DNA of 11,320 bases from Bacteroidota bacterium (GTDB taxonomy: Bacteria; Bacteroidota; Bacteroidia; Chitinophagales; Chitinophagaceae). Each line of letters opens with the position of its first letter. The stretch's first letter is position 1. The notes beneath the pieces were generated by a model. That model saw only the letters and a program-made list of their open reading frames with translations, did not search any database and had not been told where the DNA came from. The DNA is taken from contig JAEYRC010000111.1 of assembly GCA_023409675.1 (NCBI GenBank), positions 1 through 11,320 on the forward strand. The letters run 5' to 3'. A program made the position numbers and the translations under genes. Positions 5,839 to 11,320 of the stretch are shown here, in pieces.

Positions 5839-6942
5839 ATGCGCAAGATCATTCAATGGATATTCAGCAGGCCCATCCGGTGGATAGCCCTTAAAGTCTC
5901 TTCCGCTCCGCGGCGCGATGAGATCTTTAACGCGCTGAGTGCCCTGTACCGCAACATCAGCGAAAAGAACAGTGGTGGAAAGATCCTTCCACTGTATACC
6001 ACAAAAGGGCGGTATATCATTTTTTCCGATCAGCATAAGGGCACCCGCGACCAGGCCGATGATTTTCGCTGGGCGGAAGAGAATTATATGTGCGCCCTGC
6101 AATATTATTACGATCAGGGTTATACGCTGATCATTCTGGGTGATGCCGAAGAACTTTGGGAAAATACGCCACAGGCGGTGATCGACAAGAACAGGCTTAA
6201 CCTGCTGGAGGAAGCAAAATTCCTGCAGCTTAACCGCTATCACCGCGTATATGGGAACCATGACCTTGAATGGAAATACCAGGTGCCCCGGTTTCTATAC
6301 CTCAAGCCGATCTTTGGTGATAAACTCAGCATTAGTGAAGGCCTCATTCTGCGCGGGGCGGTTGGTGGTCGCGAGCTCGACATCTTTATGACCCATGGCC
6401 ACCAGGGCGACCGCAAGAGTGATGGCAATGCCTTTAGCATGTGGTTCGTCGCCGCGATCTGGACGCCGATACAACGCTTCCTGAACATAAGTATCAACAC
6501 CATTGCCGATTCATTTGAACTGGTGGATAAACACAATATCCTGATGTATGAATGGAGTGCAACACAAAAGAACATGATCTTCATCTCCGGGCATACCCAT
6601 AAGCCCGTTTTCGCCTCCATGGATCATATTGACCGCCTTGGTGCCGAGCTTCAACTGGCCGAATCCCTGGAACAACATGAAAAGGTGGAAGGCATCCGCG
6701 AAGAGATTGAACGGCGAAAGAAAGAATATGCCGGGAAACACCTGGTAAAAACCATGGCAGTTCCGTCGTATTTCAATACCGGCTGCTGTTGTTTTGTGGA
6801 TGGCGATATCACCGGCATCGAGATCTGCGATGGGGAGATCAGTCTCGTGAAATGGAAGCAGAGCGCTGAACAGCCAAAACCTTACCGCACGCTGCTCGAG
6901 CGCGCCAGCCTGCATTATATCGCAAGCCAGTTAACTTCATAA
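5839..6942 (+). CDS. Calcineurin-like metallophosphoesterase
   Basis: The 367-residue protein contains all metal-binding blocks of the calcineurin-like phosphoesterase fold in order: SDQH (Asp64, His66), ILGDAEE (Asp102), GNHD (139-142), MTHGHQGD (about 184-191) and SGHTHKP (about 250-256). These residues bind two metal ions and catalyse phosphoester hydrolysis. The substrate cannot be read from sequence. The overall shape recalls UDP-2,3-diacylglucosamine hydrolase LpxH and related proteins, but it is much longer than LpxH (about 240 residues). There is a basic amphipathic N-terminus (residues 1-26) that may lie on the membrane, an insertion rich in charged residues at about 270-300 (probable coiled coil), and a C-terminal NTGCCCFVDGDITGIEI strand region. 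No signal peptide is evident, so it is probably cytoplasmic. It stands alone, convergent with the epimerase gene. Confidence 0.9.
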   Translation: MRKIIQWIFSRPIRWIALKVSSAPRRDEIFNALSALYRNISEKNSGGKILPLYTTKGRYIIFSDQHKGTRDQADDFRWAEENYMCALQYYYDQGYTLIILGDAEELWENTPQAVIDKNRLNLLEEAKFLQLNRYHRVYGNHDLEWKYQVPRFLYLKPIFGDKLSISEGLILRGAVGGRELDIFMTHGHQGDRKSDGNAFSMWFVAAIWTPIQRFLNISINTIADSFELVDKHNILMYEWSATQKNMIFISGHTHKPVFASMDHIDRLGAELQLAESLEQHEKVEGIREEIERRKKEYAGKHLVKTMAVPSYFNTGCCCFVDGDITGIEICDGEISLVKWKQSAEQPKPYRTLLERASLHYIASQLTS

Positions 6943-6949
6943 AATACAC

Positions 6950-7067
6950 AATACATTTCCCGCAGATACCGCAGATTTAGTGCAGATAGCGCAGATTTAT
7001 ATCTGCGAAATCAGCTAAAAATTCGCGAAATCTTCGGGAAATGTATTTTTAAAACTGCGGGAAATGT
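6950..7067. repeat. Interspersed palindromic repeat, copy 3, between convergent genes
   Basis: AATACATTTCCCG (6950-6962) and CGGGAAATGTATT (7035-7047) are a perfect 13-bp terminal inverted repeat. The inside is made of CGCAGATA/GCAGATTT words on the left and ATCTGCG/AATC words on the right. A second right end, TGCGGGAAATGT, follows at 7056-7067, as in copy 2. The element fills the 130-bp gap between the stops at 6942 (plus) and 7073 (minus), so its hairpin probably serves as 3' end for both genes. Confidence 0.85.
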
Positions 7068-7072
7068 TGTTG

Positions 7073-8125
7073 TTACTGAACAAACTCCCTGATCTTCTCC
7101 ACGATAACCCCCGCCACCTCTTCCCCATACAACGGTTTCCATGTAGAGGCATCGACCTCCGCCTTTACCGCCACCACAATAGCCTCACTATCGGTGCCGC
7201 ATAACCGATTCCATCCATGATGCAATGTCTCCGTCCACTCCGTTTCCTTTCTTAAAGTTATACACGGTTTCTTTGCCCAGTACGCCTCCTTCTGCAATCC
7301 GCCCGAATCAGTACATACCTTATAACAACCCTGCAGCACTGCCTGCATATGGATATAACCCAGCGGCGGCGCCAGGTAAATATTTTTAAACTTTTTTATT
7401 GCACTCCGCAGTCCCTCGTTGCGCGGATGCAGGGGCCAGAATACCGGCCAGGGAAGTGCCTCAAAGGCACTGACTATTGCCTGCATATGTTCAGGGTTAT
7501 CGGTATTGGAGGGCCGGTGTACAGTCGCGAGTATATATGGCTGAACCGGAAAGGGCAGCAAATCCTCCAGCCGGGTATGTTCCTTTACATAGTCCTGCAT
7601 GACCCTGAAAGCATCCACCATAACATCGCCGGAAACAACAACATGTTCGGTTATGCCTTCCCGTGACAGGTTTGCACGGCCTTCCTCCGATGAACAGAAC
7701 AGCAGCGATGCCAGTTGGTCAATTTTTACCCGGTTGCGTTCTTCAGGCATATCCATATTGTAACTCCGCAAACCCGCTTCCACATGGATCAGTGGAATAT
7801 CCGCTTCCGTCGCCGCCAGCGCGCCCGCGAGCGCTGAATTGGTATCACCATACACCAGCACGGCACTGGGACGTAGCGATTGCAGCAATGGCCGAAGTCT
7901 CTGCAGCATCCGTTCTGTCTGCCGTCCATCCGCATTCGTGCCGCAGTCGAGGTTAGCAAGCGGAGCAGGTAAACCCAACTCCTTCCAGAATACCTCACTC
8001 ATCTCCGGGTCATAATGCTGCCCCGTATGAATGAGCACTTCCTTCATGCCGGCCTGCCGGAATAAATGCGACACCATTGCCGCCTTAATGAATTGCGGCC
8101 TTGTTCCTATAACAGTTAAGATCAT
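7073..8125 (-). CDS. wecB: Non-hydrolysing UDP-N-acetylglucosamine 2-epimerase
   Basis: The 350-residue protein is a GT-B fold epimerase that interconverts UDP-GlcNAc and UDP-ManNAc or a close relative. Family landmarks are GTRPQFIK (7-14), HTGQHYD (33-39), YGDTNSALAGA (92-102, Asp94), HVEAGLRS (114-121, Glu116), PEERNR (127-132, Glu129, Arg132), ATVHRPSNTDN (His203) and TDSGGLQKEAYW. The length is slightly below the usual 360-380. The motif variants HRPSNTDN, LHPRN, GGLQKEA and ETEWTETL differ from the E. coli WecB type (HRRES, GGxQEE, TERPE) and belong to the subgroup that also includes WbpI-like epimerases acting on diacetamido-uronic acids. The exact UDP-sugar is therefore open, and the symbol is family-level. 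It supplies precursors for surface glycans. No dehydrogenase or glycosyltransferase partner lies next to it; it follows mazF after 183 bp in the same direction. Confidence 0.85.
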   Translation of the reverse strand: MILTVIGTRPQFIKAAMVSHLFRQAGMKEVLIHTGQHYDPEMSEVFWKELGLPAPLANLDCGTNADGRQTERMLQRLRPLLQSLRPSAVLVYGDTNSALAGALAATEADIPLIHVEAGLRSYNMDMPEERNRVKIDQLASLLFCSSEEGRANLSREGITEHVVVSGDVMVDAFRVMQDYVKEHTRLEDLLPFPVQPYILATVHRPSNTDNPEHMQAIVSAFEALPWPVFWPLHPRNEGLRSAIKKFKNIYLAPPLGYIHMQAVLQGCYKVCTDSGGLQKEAYWAKKPCITLRKETEWTETLHHGWNRLCGTDSEAIVVAVKAEVDASTWKPLYGEEVAGVIVEKIREFVQ

Positions 8126-8308
8126 GCGCTTCTTTTCTTCAGCCTGTCAACTTTTTACTGACATTGGAATTGATAATGACTTTAATTTGCATGCCGACTA
8201 ACAGGGGCAGAATTACCCTGGTTCAACCAATATATACCAGTTCAATAGAATTCCCCAAAATCCCGAACAAATTCCGTAGTTGCCGTTTTTTGACTATTGG
8301 CAGTAGTT

Positions 8309-8635
8309 TTAGTCTACAAAGGTTTCCTGAATTACTTCTTTTACTTTTATGATTTCCTTTTCTGTTAAAAATTCGTATCGCTTTACAATACGTAATCTGT
8401 CGATTGTTCGGATTTGGTCTAGTACAATCCACCCTTTGGTTTTATTATGTCTTATTTCAACGCGGGTAGGATAAGGTTTCGAACTACTGGTTATCGGAGC
8501 AACAACTATTGTTTGCAAATGTTTATTCATTTCATCTGGCGATAAAACAACATATGGTCTTGTCTTTTTCATTTCGCTGCCCACAGTTGGACCCAGATTT
8601 ACCAATACGATCACGTACTGATTTATTTGCTCCAT
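8309..8635 (-). CDS. mazF: MazF/PemK-family endoribonuclease toxin
   Basis: The 108-residue protein matches the MazF/PemK/CcdB-like toxin fold: strand QYVIVLVNLGPTVGSEMKKTRPYVVLS at the N-terminus, VVAPITSS in the middle, and the family hallmark LDQIRTIDRLRIVKR near residues 70-90. The catalytic pair known in MazF (Arg in TRP, Thr in PxT) is present as Arg26 and Thr49, so the toxin looks active as a sequence-specific mRNA interferase. Its ATG overlaps the end of the antitoxin gene by 13 bp, which indicates translational coupling. The N-terminus departs slightly from the usual GDIWLVDF start, but the length (about 110) is normal. The toxin would be held inactive by the MazE-like protein encoded immediately upstream. 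Confidence 0.92.
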   Translation of the reverse strand: MEQINQYVIVLVNLGPTVGSEMKKTRPYVVLSPDEMNKHLQTIVVAPITSSSKPYPTRVEIRHNKTKGWIVLDQIRTIDRLRIVKRYEFLTEKEIIKVKEVIQETFVD

Positions 8636-8871
8636 TCTTCAAAATTTTCATCCTCAAAAACATCATTCATTAAAAGCTGATCATCACCATTTTTATGCAT
8701 CTTTTTAAATGCCTGCTCCCACCCTTTCCGGGGTTCAGCTTTTGGCTTCAAAATGATATATCCTTTTTCAAAAATCAATTCGACTTTATCGCTGATATTA
8801 TATTTTTCCAAAATTGTCTTGGAGAGCCGTATGCCTTTAGAGTTGCCAATGTCTATTACAGAAATTTCCAT
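8623..8871 (-). CDS. mazE: MazE-like AbrB-fold antitoxin
   Basis: The 82-residue protein starts with an AbrB/MazE swapped-hairpin DNA-binding domain (residues 4-43: VIDIGNSKGIRLSKTILEKY, then DKVELIFEKGYIILKP). It continues into a hydrophilic, acidic C-terminus (GDDQLLMNDVFEDENFEEW), the kind of flexible tail that wraps the MazF dimer and blocks its RNA groove. Length is typical. Antitoxins of this type repress their own operon through the AbrB domain; a palindromic site overlapping the likely promoter lies just upstream (8889-8904). It is the first gene of the mazEF operon. Confidence 0.92.
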   Translation of the reverse strand: MEISVIDIGNSKGIRLSKTILEKYNISDKVELIFEKGYIILKPKAEPRKGWEQAFKKMHKNGDDQLLMNDVFEDENFEEWSK

Positions 8872-8888
8872 AGTGATTTCTATTTGTT

Positions 8889-8923
8889 ATTACAAAGTAA
8901 TTACATAATACAACATTTTCCAA
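8889..8923 (-). promoter_or_regulatory. mazEF promoter with overlapping operator-like palindromes
   Basis: On the minus strand, TTACTTTG (complement of 8893-8900) is one base off the Bacteroidota -7 consensus TAnnTTTG. A TTG lies 20 bp upstream (complement of 8921-8923), matching the -33 element and spacing. The implied transcript starts about 15-20 nt before the ATG. Overlapping the -7 motif are ATTAC-aaa-GTAAT (8889-8901) and the perfect palindrome GTAATTAC (8897-8904). These are good candidates for the MazE/MazEF autoregulatory operator. Assignment is by motif only. Confidence 0.5.
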
Positions 8924-8964
8924 ATTGTCCGGTGAATGCTTGAATTTGTAATGTACAGCCCTCC

Positions 8965-8984
8965 AAAAACGGCTAACCTTAGCC
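8965..8984 (-). terminator. Small terminator-like hairpin after the acyltransferase gene
   Basis: Read on the minus strand, GGCTAA-GG-TTAGCC (complement of 8971-8984) is a perfect 6-bp stem with a tiny 2-base spacer, followed by GTTTTTGG. It lies 20 bp after the stop of the gene at 9004-10176 and upstream of the mazEF promoter. The stem is short and the T-run has only five bases, so it may be weak and partly leaky. Confidence 0.4.
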
Positions 8985-9003
8985 ATTGCACTGCCGGTAC
9001 GTA

Positions 9004-10176
9004 TCAGACTTTGATATAGATCCGTTTCCGGTCCATCCACCACGCGATAGCCCACATCAGCGTCACAAACAGCAGGGCATAGAGCAGTGAAGCCATCCGC
9101 GGATCATTGAACAAGGGCATACATACATTCCGGTAAAACCAGGGCAATGGACTGGTATACACCGCCTTTCCAGCTTCGGTATAATGATCAACCCAGCGAA
9201 ACAGCGACAGGGTTTTGGGCAGCAGGCCGCTCAGCACAAAGATGAACAACGGATTTTTTCCAAAAGCAGTGAAGAACCGGGTATAAGCACCCTCCTTTTT
9301 CCGGAATTCCACAAAATACAGGATCACCGACAATACCAGCAAAGCCAGACCGGTCGTATAGAATACATAAGAGCTCGTCCAGATTTTTTTGTTGATGGGG
9401 AACAGCAGGTCCCAGCTCTGACCGGCCAGTATCAACAGACAGCCCGCCAGGAACAGGGTCGACAACATCTCCCATGTTTTGCCCCGGGTGCGGATATAAT
9501 ATCCGGCAAAATAGCCGAAGATGACCTGCACGATGGTGGGAAGGGTGCTCACCAGCCCTTCGGGATCAAAGGGCACACCTTCTCCTTTGTACATATGCGG
9601 TACACCCAGTACGGCTTTATCCACCGCGGTGCCAAAGAAACCTTCCATACTGTAGGGGTCTGCCGGGGCGCCGAGAAAATAACAAAGCGCCCAGTATCCC
9701 GATAGCAACACCACACTAACCAACGCTGCACCCCGCAGCTTCAGGTAATAGATGACCAGGCTGGCAAACAGATAAGCCAGGGCAATCCGGGGCAGCACAC
9801 CCAGGATCCGGATACCGCGATCAGGATTTTGAGGATCAACCCAGTGTTTGAACGCCAGGCTGCCGTCCTGCCATTGCACAAAGGGCCACCAGGTCAGCAG
9901 CAGACCGATAATATAGATCAGCAGGCTGCGGGTAAATACTTTTTTCAGGAATGCGGCCTGTCCCGCCTGCTCCAGCCGGGGCATTACAAAGGCCAGGGCG
10001 TTGCCTACAGCGAACAGGAAGAAGGGGAATACCAGGTCGGTGGGTGTACAGCCATGCCAGGGCGCATGCTTTAGCGGCCCGAAAATATTCGACCAGGAGC
10101 CGGGGTTGTTGACGAGGATCATCCCGGCCACAGTAGCACCCCGGAAGATATCCAGGGACAGAAAGCGTTGGTTCAA
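9004..10176 (-). CDS. NagX/HGSNAT-like membrane acyltransferase (DUF5009/DUF1624 type)
   Basis: The 390-residue polytopic protein opens with LSLDIFRGATVAGMILVNNPG and PWHGCTPTDLVFPFFLFAVG, the hallmark region of bacterial relatives of heparan-alpha-glucosaminide N-acetyltransferase (NagX). The His in the WHG motif (residue 41) corresponds to the active-site His of that family, and Asp9 and Arg12 are the conserved LDxxRG pair. About ten hydrophobic segments follow, ending in the basic tail DRKRIYIKV. Family members transfer acetyl groups across the membrane to amino sugars; the acceptor here is unknown. The start codon is TTG (10174-10176): it directly precedes the conserved region, an in-frame TAA lies five codons upstream, and the next ATG (residue 19) would cut into the first helix. 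It appears monocistronic, divergent from the polysaccharide-export gene, with a repeat element directly upstream. Confidence 0.88.
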   Translation of the reverse strand: MNQRFLSLDIFRGATVAGMILVNNPGSWSNIFGPLKHAPWHGCTPTDLVFPFFLFAVGNALAFVMPRLEQAGQAAFLKKVFTRSLLIYIIGLLLTWWPFVQWQDGSLAFKHWVDPQNPDRGIRILGVLPRIALAYLFASLVIYYLKLRGAALVSVVLLSGYWALCYFLGAPADPYSMEGFFGTAVDKAVLGVPHMYKGEGVPFDPEGLVSTLPTIVQVIFGYFAGYYIRTRGKTWEMLSTLFLAGCLLILAGQSWDLLFPINKKIWTSSYVFYTTGLALLVLSVILYFVEFRKKEGAYTRFFTAFGKNPLFIFVLSGLLPKTLSLFRWVDHYTEAGKAVYTSPLPWFYRNVCMPLFNDPRMASLLYALLFVTLMWAIAWWMDRKRIYIKV

Positions 10177-10197
10177 GGTGTTTTTGGAAAATTAACT

Positions 10198-10422
10198 ACA
10201 TTTCCCGCAATACAAATACATTTCCCGCAGATTTCACAGATTGAGGGCAGATTTTCGCAGATTATCCGCGCCCATCTCTGCGGGAACTGTATTTAATCTG
10301 CGCCTATACCCACGGTTTAAACCTACCCAAGGTTAAAACCATGGGCTATCGAAATACATTTGTATTTAATCTGCGTTAATCTGCTAAAAATCTGCGGAAT
10401 CTGCGGGAAATGTATTTGTATT
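10198..10422. repeat. Interspersed palindromic repeat, copy 4, composite with 25-bp perfect terminal inverted repeats
   Basis: Positions 10209-10233 and 10398-10422 are perfect 25-bp reverse complements (ends AATACAAATACATTTCCCGC... and ...GCGGGAAATGTATTTGTATT), bounding a 214-bp unit. An extra left end, ACATTTCCCGCA, lies just outside at 10198-10209. Inside are tandem CAGATT words, an internal right end TGCGGGAACTGT (10279-10290), and AATCTGCG words on both sides of an unrelated hairpin (10309-10345). This is the largest member of the family seen at 813, 4902 and 6950. No reading frame lies inside it, so if it was ever mobile it depended on an enzyme from elsewhere. It starts 22 bp upstream of the TTG start of the acyltransferase gene. 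Confidence 0.85.
10309..10345. repeat. Second palindrome nested inside the repeat element
   Basis: CCCACGGTTTAAACCT (10309-10324) and AAGGTTAAAACCATGGG (10329-10345) are near-complementary arms around a 4-base loop. The base composition and words (GGTTTAAACC, CCCA/TGGG) are unlike the surrounding GCAGATT/AATCTGC repeats. It therefore looks like a different small palindrome inserted into, or captured by, the larger element. Confidence 0.65.
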
Positions 10423-10462
10423 CCCCAGGAAATCCATTCTCTCCAAACCCATCATTTTATCC

Positions 10463-10470
10463 TATATTTG
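10463..10470 (+). promoter_or_regulatory. Probable -7 element for the polysaccharide-export operon
   Basis: TATATTTG is an exact match to the Bacteroidota -7 consensus TAnnTTTG and is followed by C-rich sequence as often seen at such promoters. No TTG stands at the usual 17-23 bp upstream, so the -33 element is weak or absent. Transcription would start near 10475, giving a leader of about 250 nt before the ATG at 10725. Confidence 0.45.
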
Positions 10471-10477
10471 CCCCCAA

Positions 10478-10504
10478 ATAAGCGGGGAAACCCCAACTTA
10501 TCCC
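10478..10504 (+). promoter_or_regulatory. 5' leader hairpin and alternative antiterminator arm
   Basis: ATAAG-C-GGGG-AAA-CCCC-AA-CTTAT (10478-10501) is a hairpin of five plus four pairs with a small internal loop. Its 3' side together with the next bases, CTTATCCC (10497-10504), can instead pair with GGGTATAAG (10567-10575) over eight pairs with one bulged base. That is the 5' arm of the terminator-like hairpin downstream, so the two pairings exclude each other. Confidence 0.4.
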
Positions 10505-10511
10505 ATATCAT

Positions 10512-10556
10512 ATGATTTGTTCGGAACGGTATTTTTATACAGTTTTCTGTAAATAG
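10512..10556 (+). CDS. Possible 14-codon leader peptide
   Basis: ATG at 10512 opens a frame of 14 codons ending at TAG 10554-10556, giving MICSERYFYTVFCK. It lies between the probable promoter and the terminator-like hairpin (stem begins at 10567), the position of a leader peptide in ribosome-mediated attenuation. It is rich in aromatic codons (TAT TTT TAT, then TTC). No Shine-Dalgarno sequence is visible, and a frame of this size can occur by chance, so its translation is only a possibility. Confidence 0.25.
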   Translation: MICSERYFYTVFCK

Positions 10557-10566
10557 TAAATACATA

Positions 10567-10607
10567 GGGTATAAGCGCCGGAAATGTCGTTTATACCCCT
10601 TTTTTTT
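10567..10607 (+). terminator. Intrinsic terminator-like hairpin inside the export-gene leader
   Basis: GGGTATAA (10567-10574) and TTATACCC (10591-10598) are perfect 8-bp arms with a 16-nt loop, followed after one C by eight T's (10600-10607). It lies 117 bp upstream of the ATG at 10725 and downstream of the probable promoter at 10463-10470. It would therefore stop transcription before the operon unless overridden, or alternatively define the 3' end of a roughly 130-nt small RNA. Confidence 0.6.
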
Positions 10608-10724
10608 CCGGCCCTGTCAAAACCCACGATCCGTAAATAATATATTGTTAATCAGCACGTTAATAAAAACCGATGTGACTGAGGTGGCGAAGCTGTATCT
10701 ATACATCGCTGTAAACCAATCAAC

Positions 10725-11320
10725 ATGAAATTCCTCGTTCCCGTACTTATCCTGGCCCTGCTGTCATCCTGCATCTCCAATAAGGAGCTTACCCGCCAGG
10801 CGGTATATTTCCGTAATGTATCCGACAGCCTGCTGCAATCCTCAGCGCCAACCTATCGCTCAGAGATCCAGAAGGGCGATATCCTGTACATCGGGGTGCT
10901 CAGCGCCAACGAAGCCAGTACCAAACTTTTTAATCAGCAAAACTTCTATGCCGGCGCCGAAACCGGAGGAGCAAATATAGCCTCCAACCCGGCAGTGGGC
11001 TATCTGGTAGACGAAAACGGCGAGATCACTTTTCCTTTCCTGGGCCAGTTGCATGTGGCGGGGATGAATAAAAGCGTGCTGACCGACTCCCTTACCAGCA
11101 AGGTGCGCCAGTACGCCTCCGACGCGGTTGTTACCATCCGGGTGATGAATTTTAAGATCACGGTTTTGGGTGAAGTTAAAGCGCCGGGTTCCTATTCCAT
11201 TCCCAGTGAGCGCGTTACCATCCTCGATGTACTGGGACTGGCCGGCGACCTGACCGTTTTCGGAAAACGCAATAACGTGCGGATCATCCGCGAATTCAAC
11301 GGTAAGCGGGAGATGGGTAC
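10725..11320 (+). CDS. Polysaccharide export outer-membrane lipoprotein, Wza/BexD type (N-terminal part)
   Basis: The frame opens at ATG 10725 and is still open after 198 codons at the window edge. The first 16 residues form a lipoprotein signal peptide (MKFLVPVLILALLSSC) with lipobox LSSC, predicting lipidation of Cys16 and outer-membrane anchoring. Then come the polysaccharide-biosynthesis/export domain (SEIQKGDILYIGVLS at about 46-60; VDENGEITFPFLGQLHVAGM at about 93-112) and the beginning of an SLBB domain (VLGEVKAPGSYSIPSERVTILDVLGLAGD at about 146-174). Proteins of this kind form the outer-membrane channel for capsule or exopolysaccharide and are usually the first genes of Wzy-type loci, followed by a Wzc-like co-polymerase. 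Full length in Bacteroidota is usually about 250-280 residues, so roughly a quarter is missing here. The preceding leader suggests regulation by transcription attenuation. Confidence 0.92.
   Translation, partial: MKFLVPVLILALLSSCISNKELTRQAVYFRNVSDSLLQSSAPTYRSEIQKGDILYIGVLSANEASTKLFNQQNFYAGAETGGANIASNPAVGYLVDENGEITFPFLGQLHVAGMNKSVLTDSLTSKVRQYASDAVVTIRVMNFKITVLGEVKAPGSYSIPSERVTILDVLGLAGDLTVFGKRNNVRIIREFNGKREMG

Noticed and set aside
8164..8352. 62-codon plus-strand frame downstream of mazF
   Set aside because: It overlaps mazF antisense, has no domain, and its first half lies in an AT-rich spacer; no support as a gene.

Overview
The window looks like a chromosomal stretch from a Bacteroidota bacterium, most likely of the Chitinophagaceae or a near relative. 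This is inferred from Bacteroidota-type -7 promoter motifs (TAnnTTTG-like), weak or absent Shine-Dalgarno sequences, and the kinds of proteins encoded. No rRNA, tRNA, transposase or CRISPR array is visible.

Layout, left to right. (1) 1-801: the last codons of an upstream gene, then a MurU-like sugar-1-phosphate nucleotidyltransferase. (2) 951-1553: a protein of the 2H phosphoesterase ('2'-5' RNA ligase') fold whose two catalytic histidines appear to be replaced. (3) 1554-3833: 2.3 kb without a credible gene, filled by two unrelated tandem arrays. One is a purine-rich 13-bp minisatellite of about 45 degenerate copies. The other is a hierarchical satellite in which roughly 21-bp monomers form 124-bp and 115-bp higher-order units. 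(4) 3834-4892: a PA0069-family radical SAM protein, read toward a four-helix membrane protein of unknown function (5083-5640, minus). (5) 5839-6942: a calcineurin-like metallophosphoesterase, convergent with a non-hydrolysing UDP-GlcNAc 2-epimerase (7073-8125, minus). (6) 8309-8871, minus: a MazE/MazF toxin-antitoxin pair with a 13-bp overlap and an inverted repeat over its probable promoter. (7) 9004-10176, minus: a NagX/HGSNAT-like membrane acyltransferase starting at TTG. (8) 10725-end: the start of a Wza-type polysaccharide-export lipoprotein, cut by the window edge.

Four gene boundaries (813-880, 4902-5066, 6950-7067, 10198-10422) carry members of one interspersed palindromic repeat family built from GCAGATT/AATCTGC words and ending in ACATTTCCCGCA/TGCGGGAAATGT. 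Two of them sit exactly between convergent stop codons. The copy at 10209-10422 has perfect 25-bp terminal inverted repeats and contains a second, unrelated palindrome.

The most intriguing regulatory region is the roughly 250-nt leader of the polysaccharide-export gene. It has a probable promoter, a 5' hairpin, a 14-codon aromatic-rich mini-ORF and an intrinsic-terminator-like hairpin with eight T's. The 3' arm of the first hairpin can also pair with the 5' arm of the terminator, which is the layout of a transcription attenuator. Several genes deal with cell-envelope sugars (MurU-like enzyme, UDP-GlcNAc 2-epimerase, NagX-like acyltransferase, polysaccharide export), but they lie in separate transcription units and need not form one pathway.
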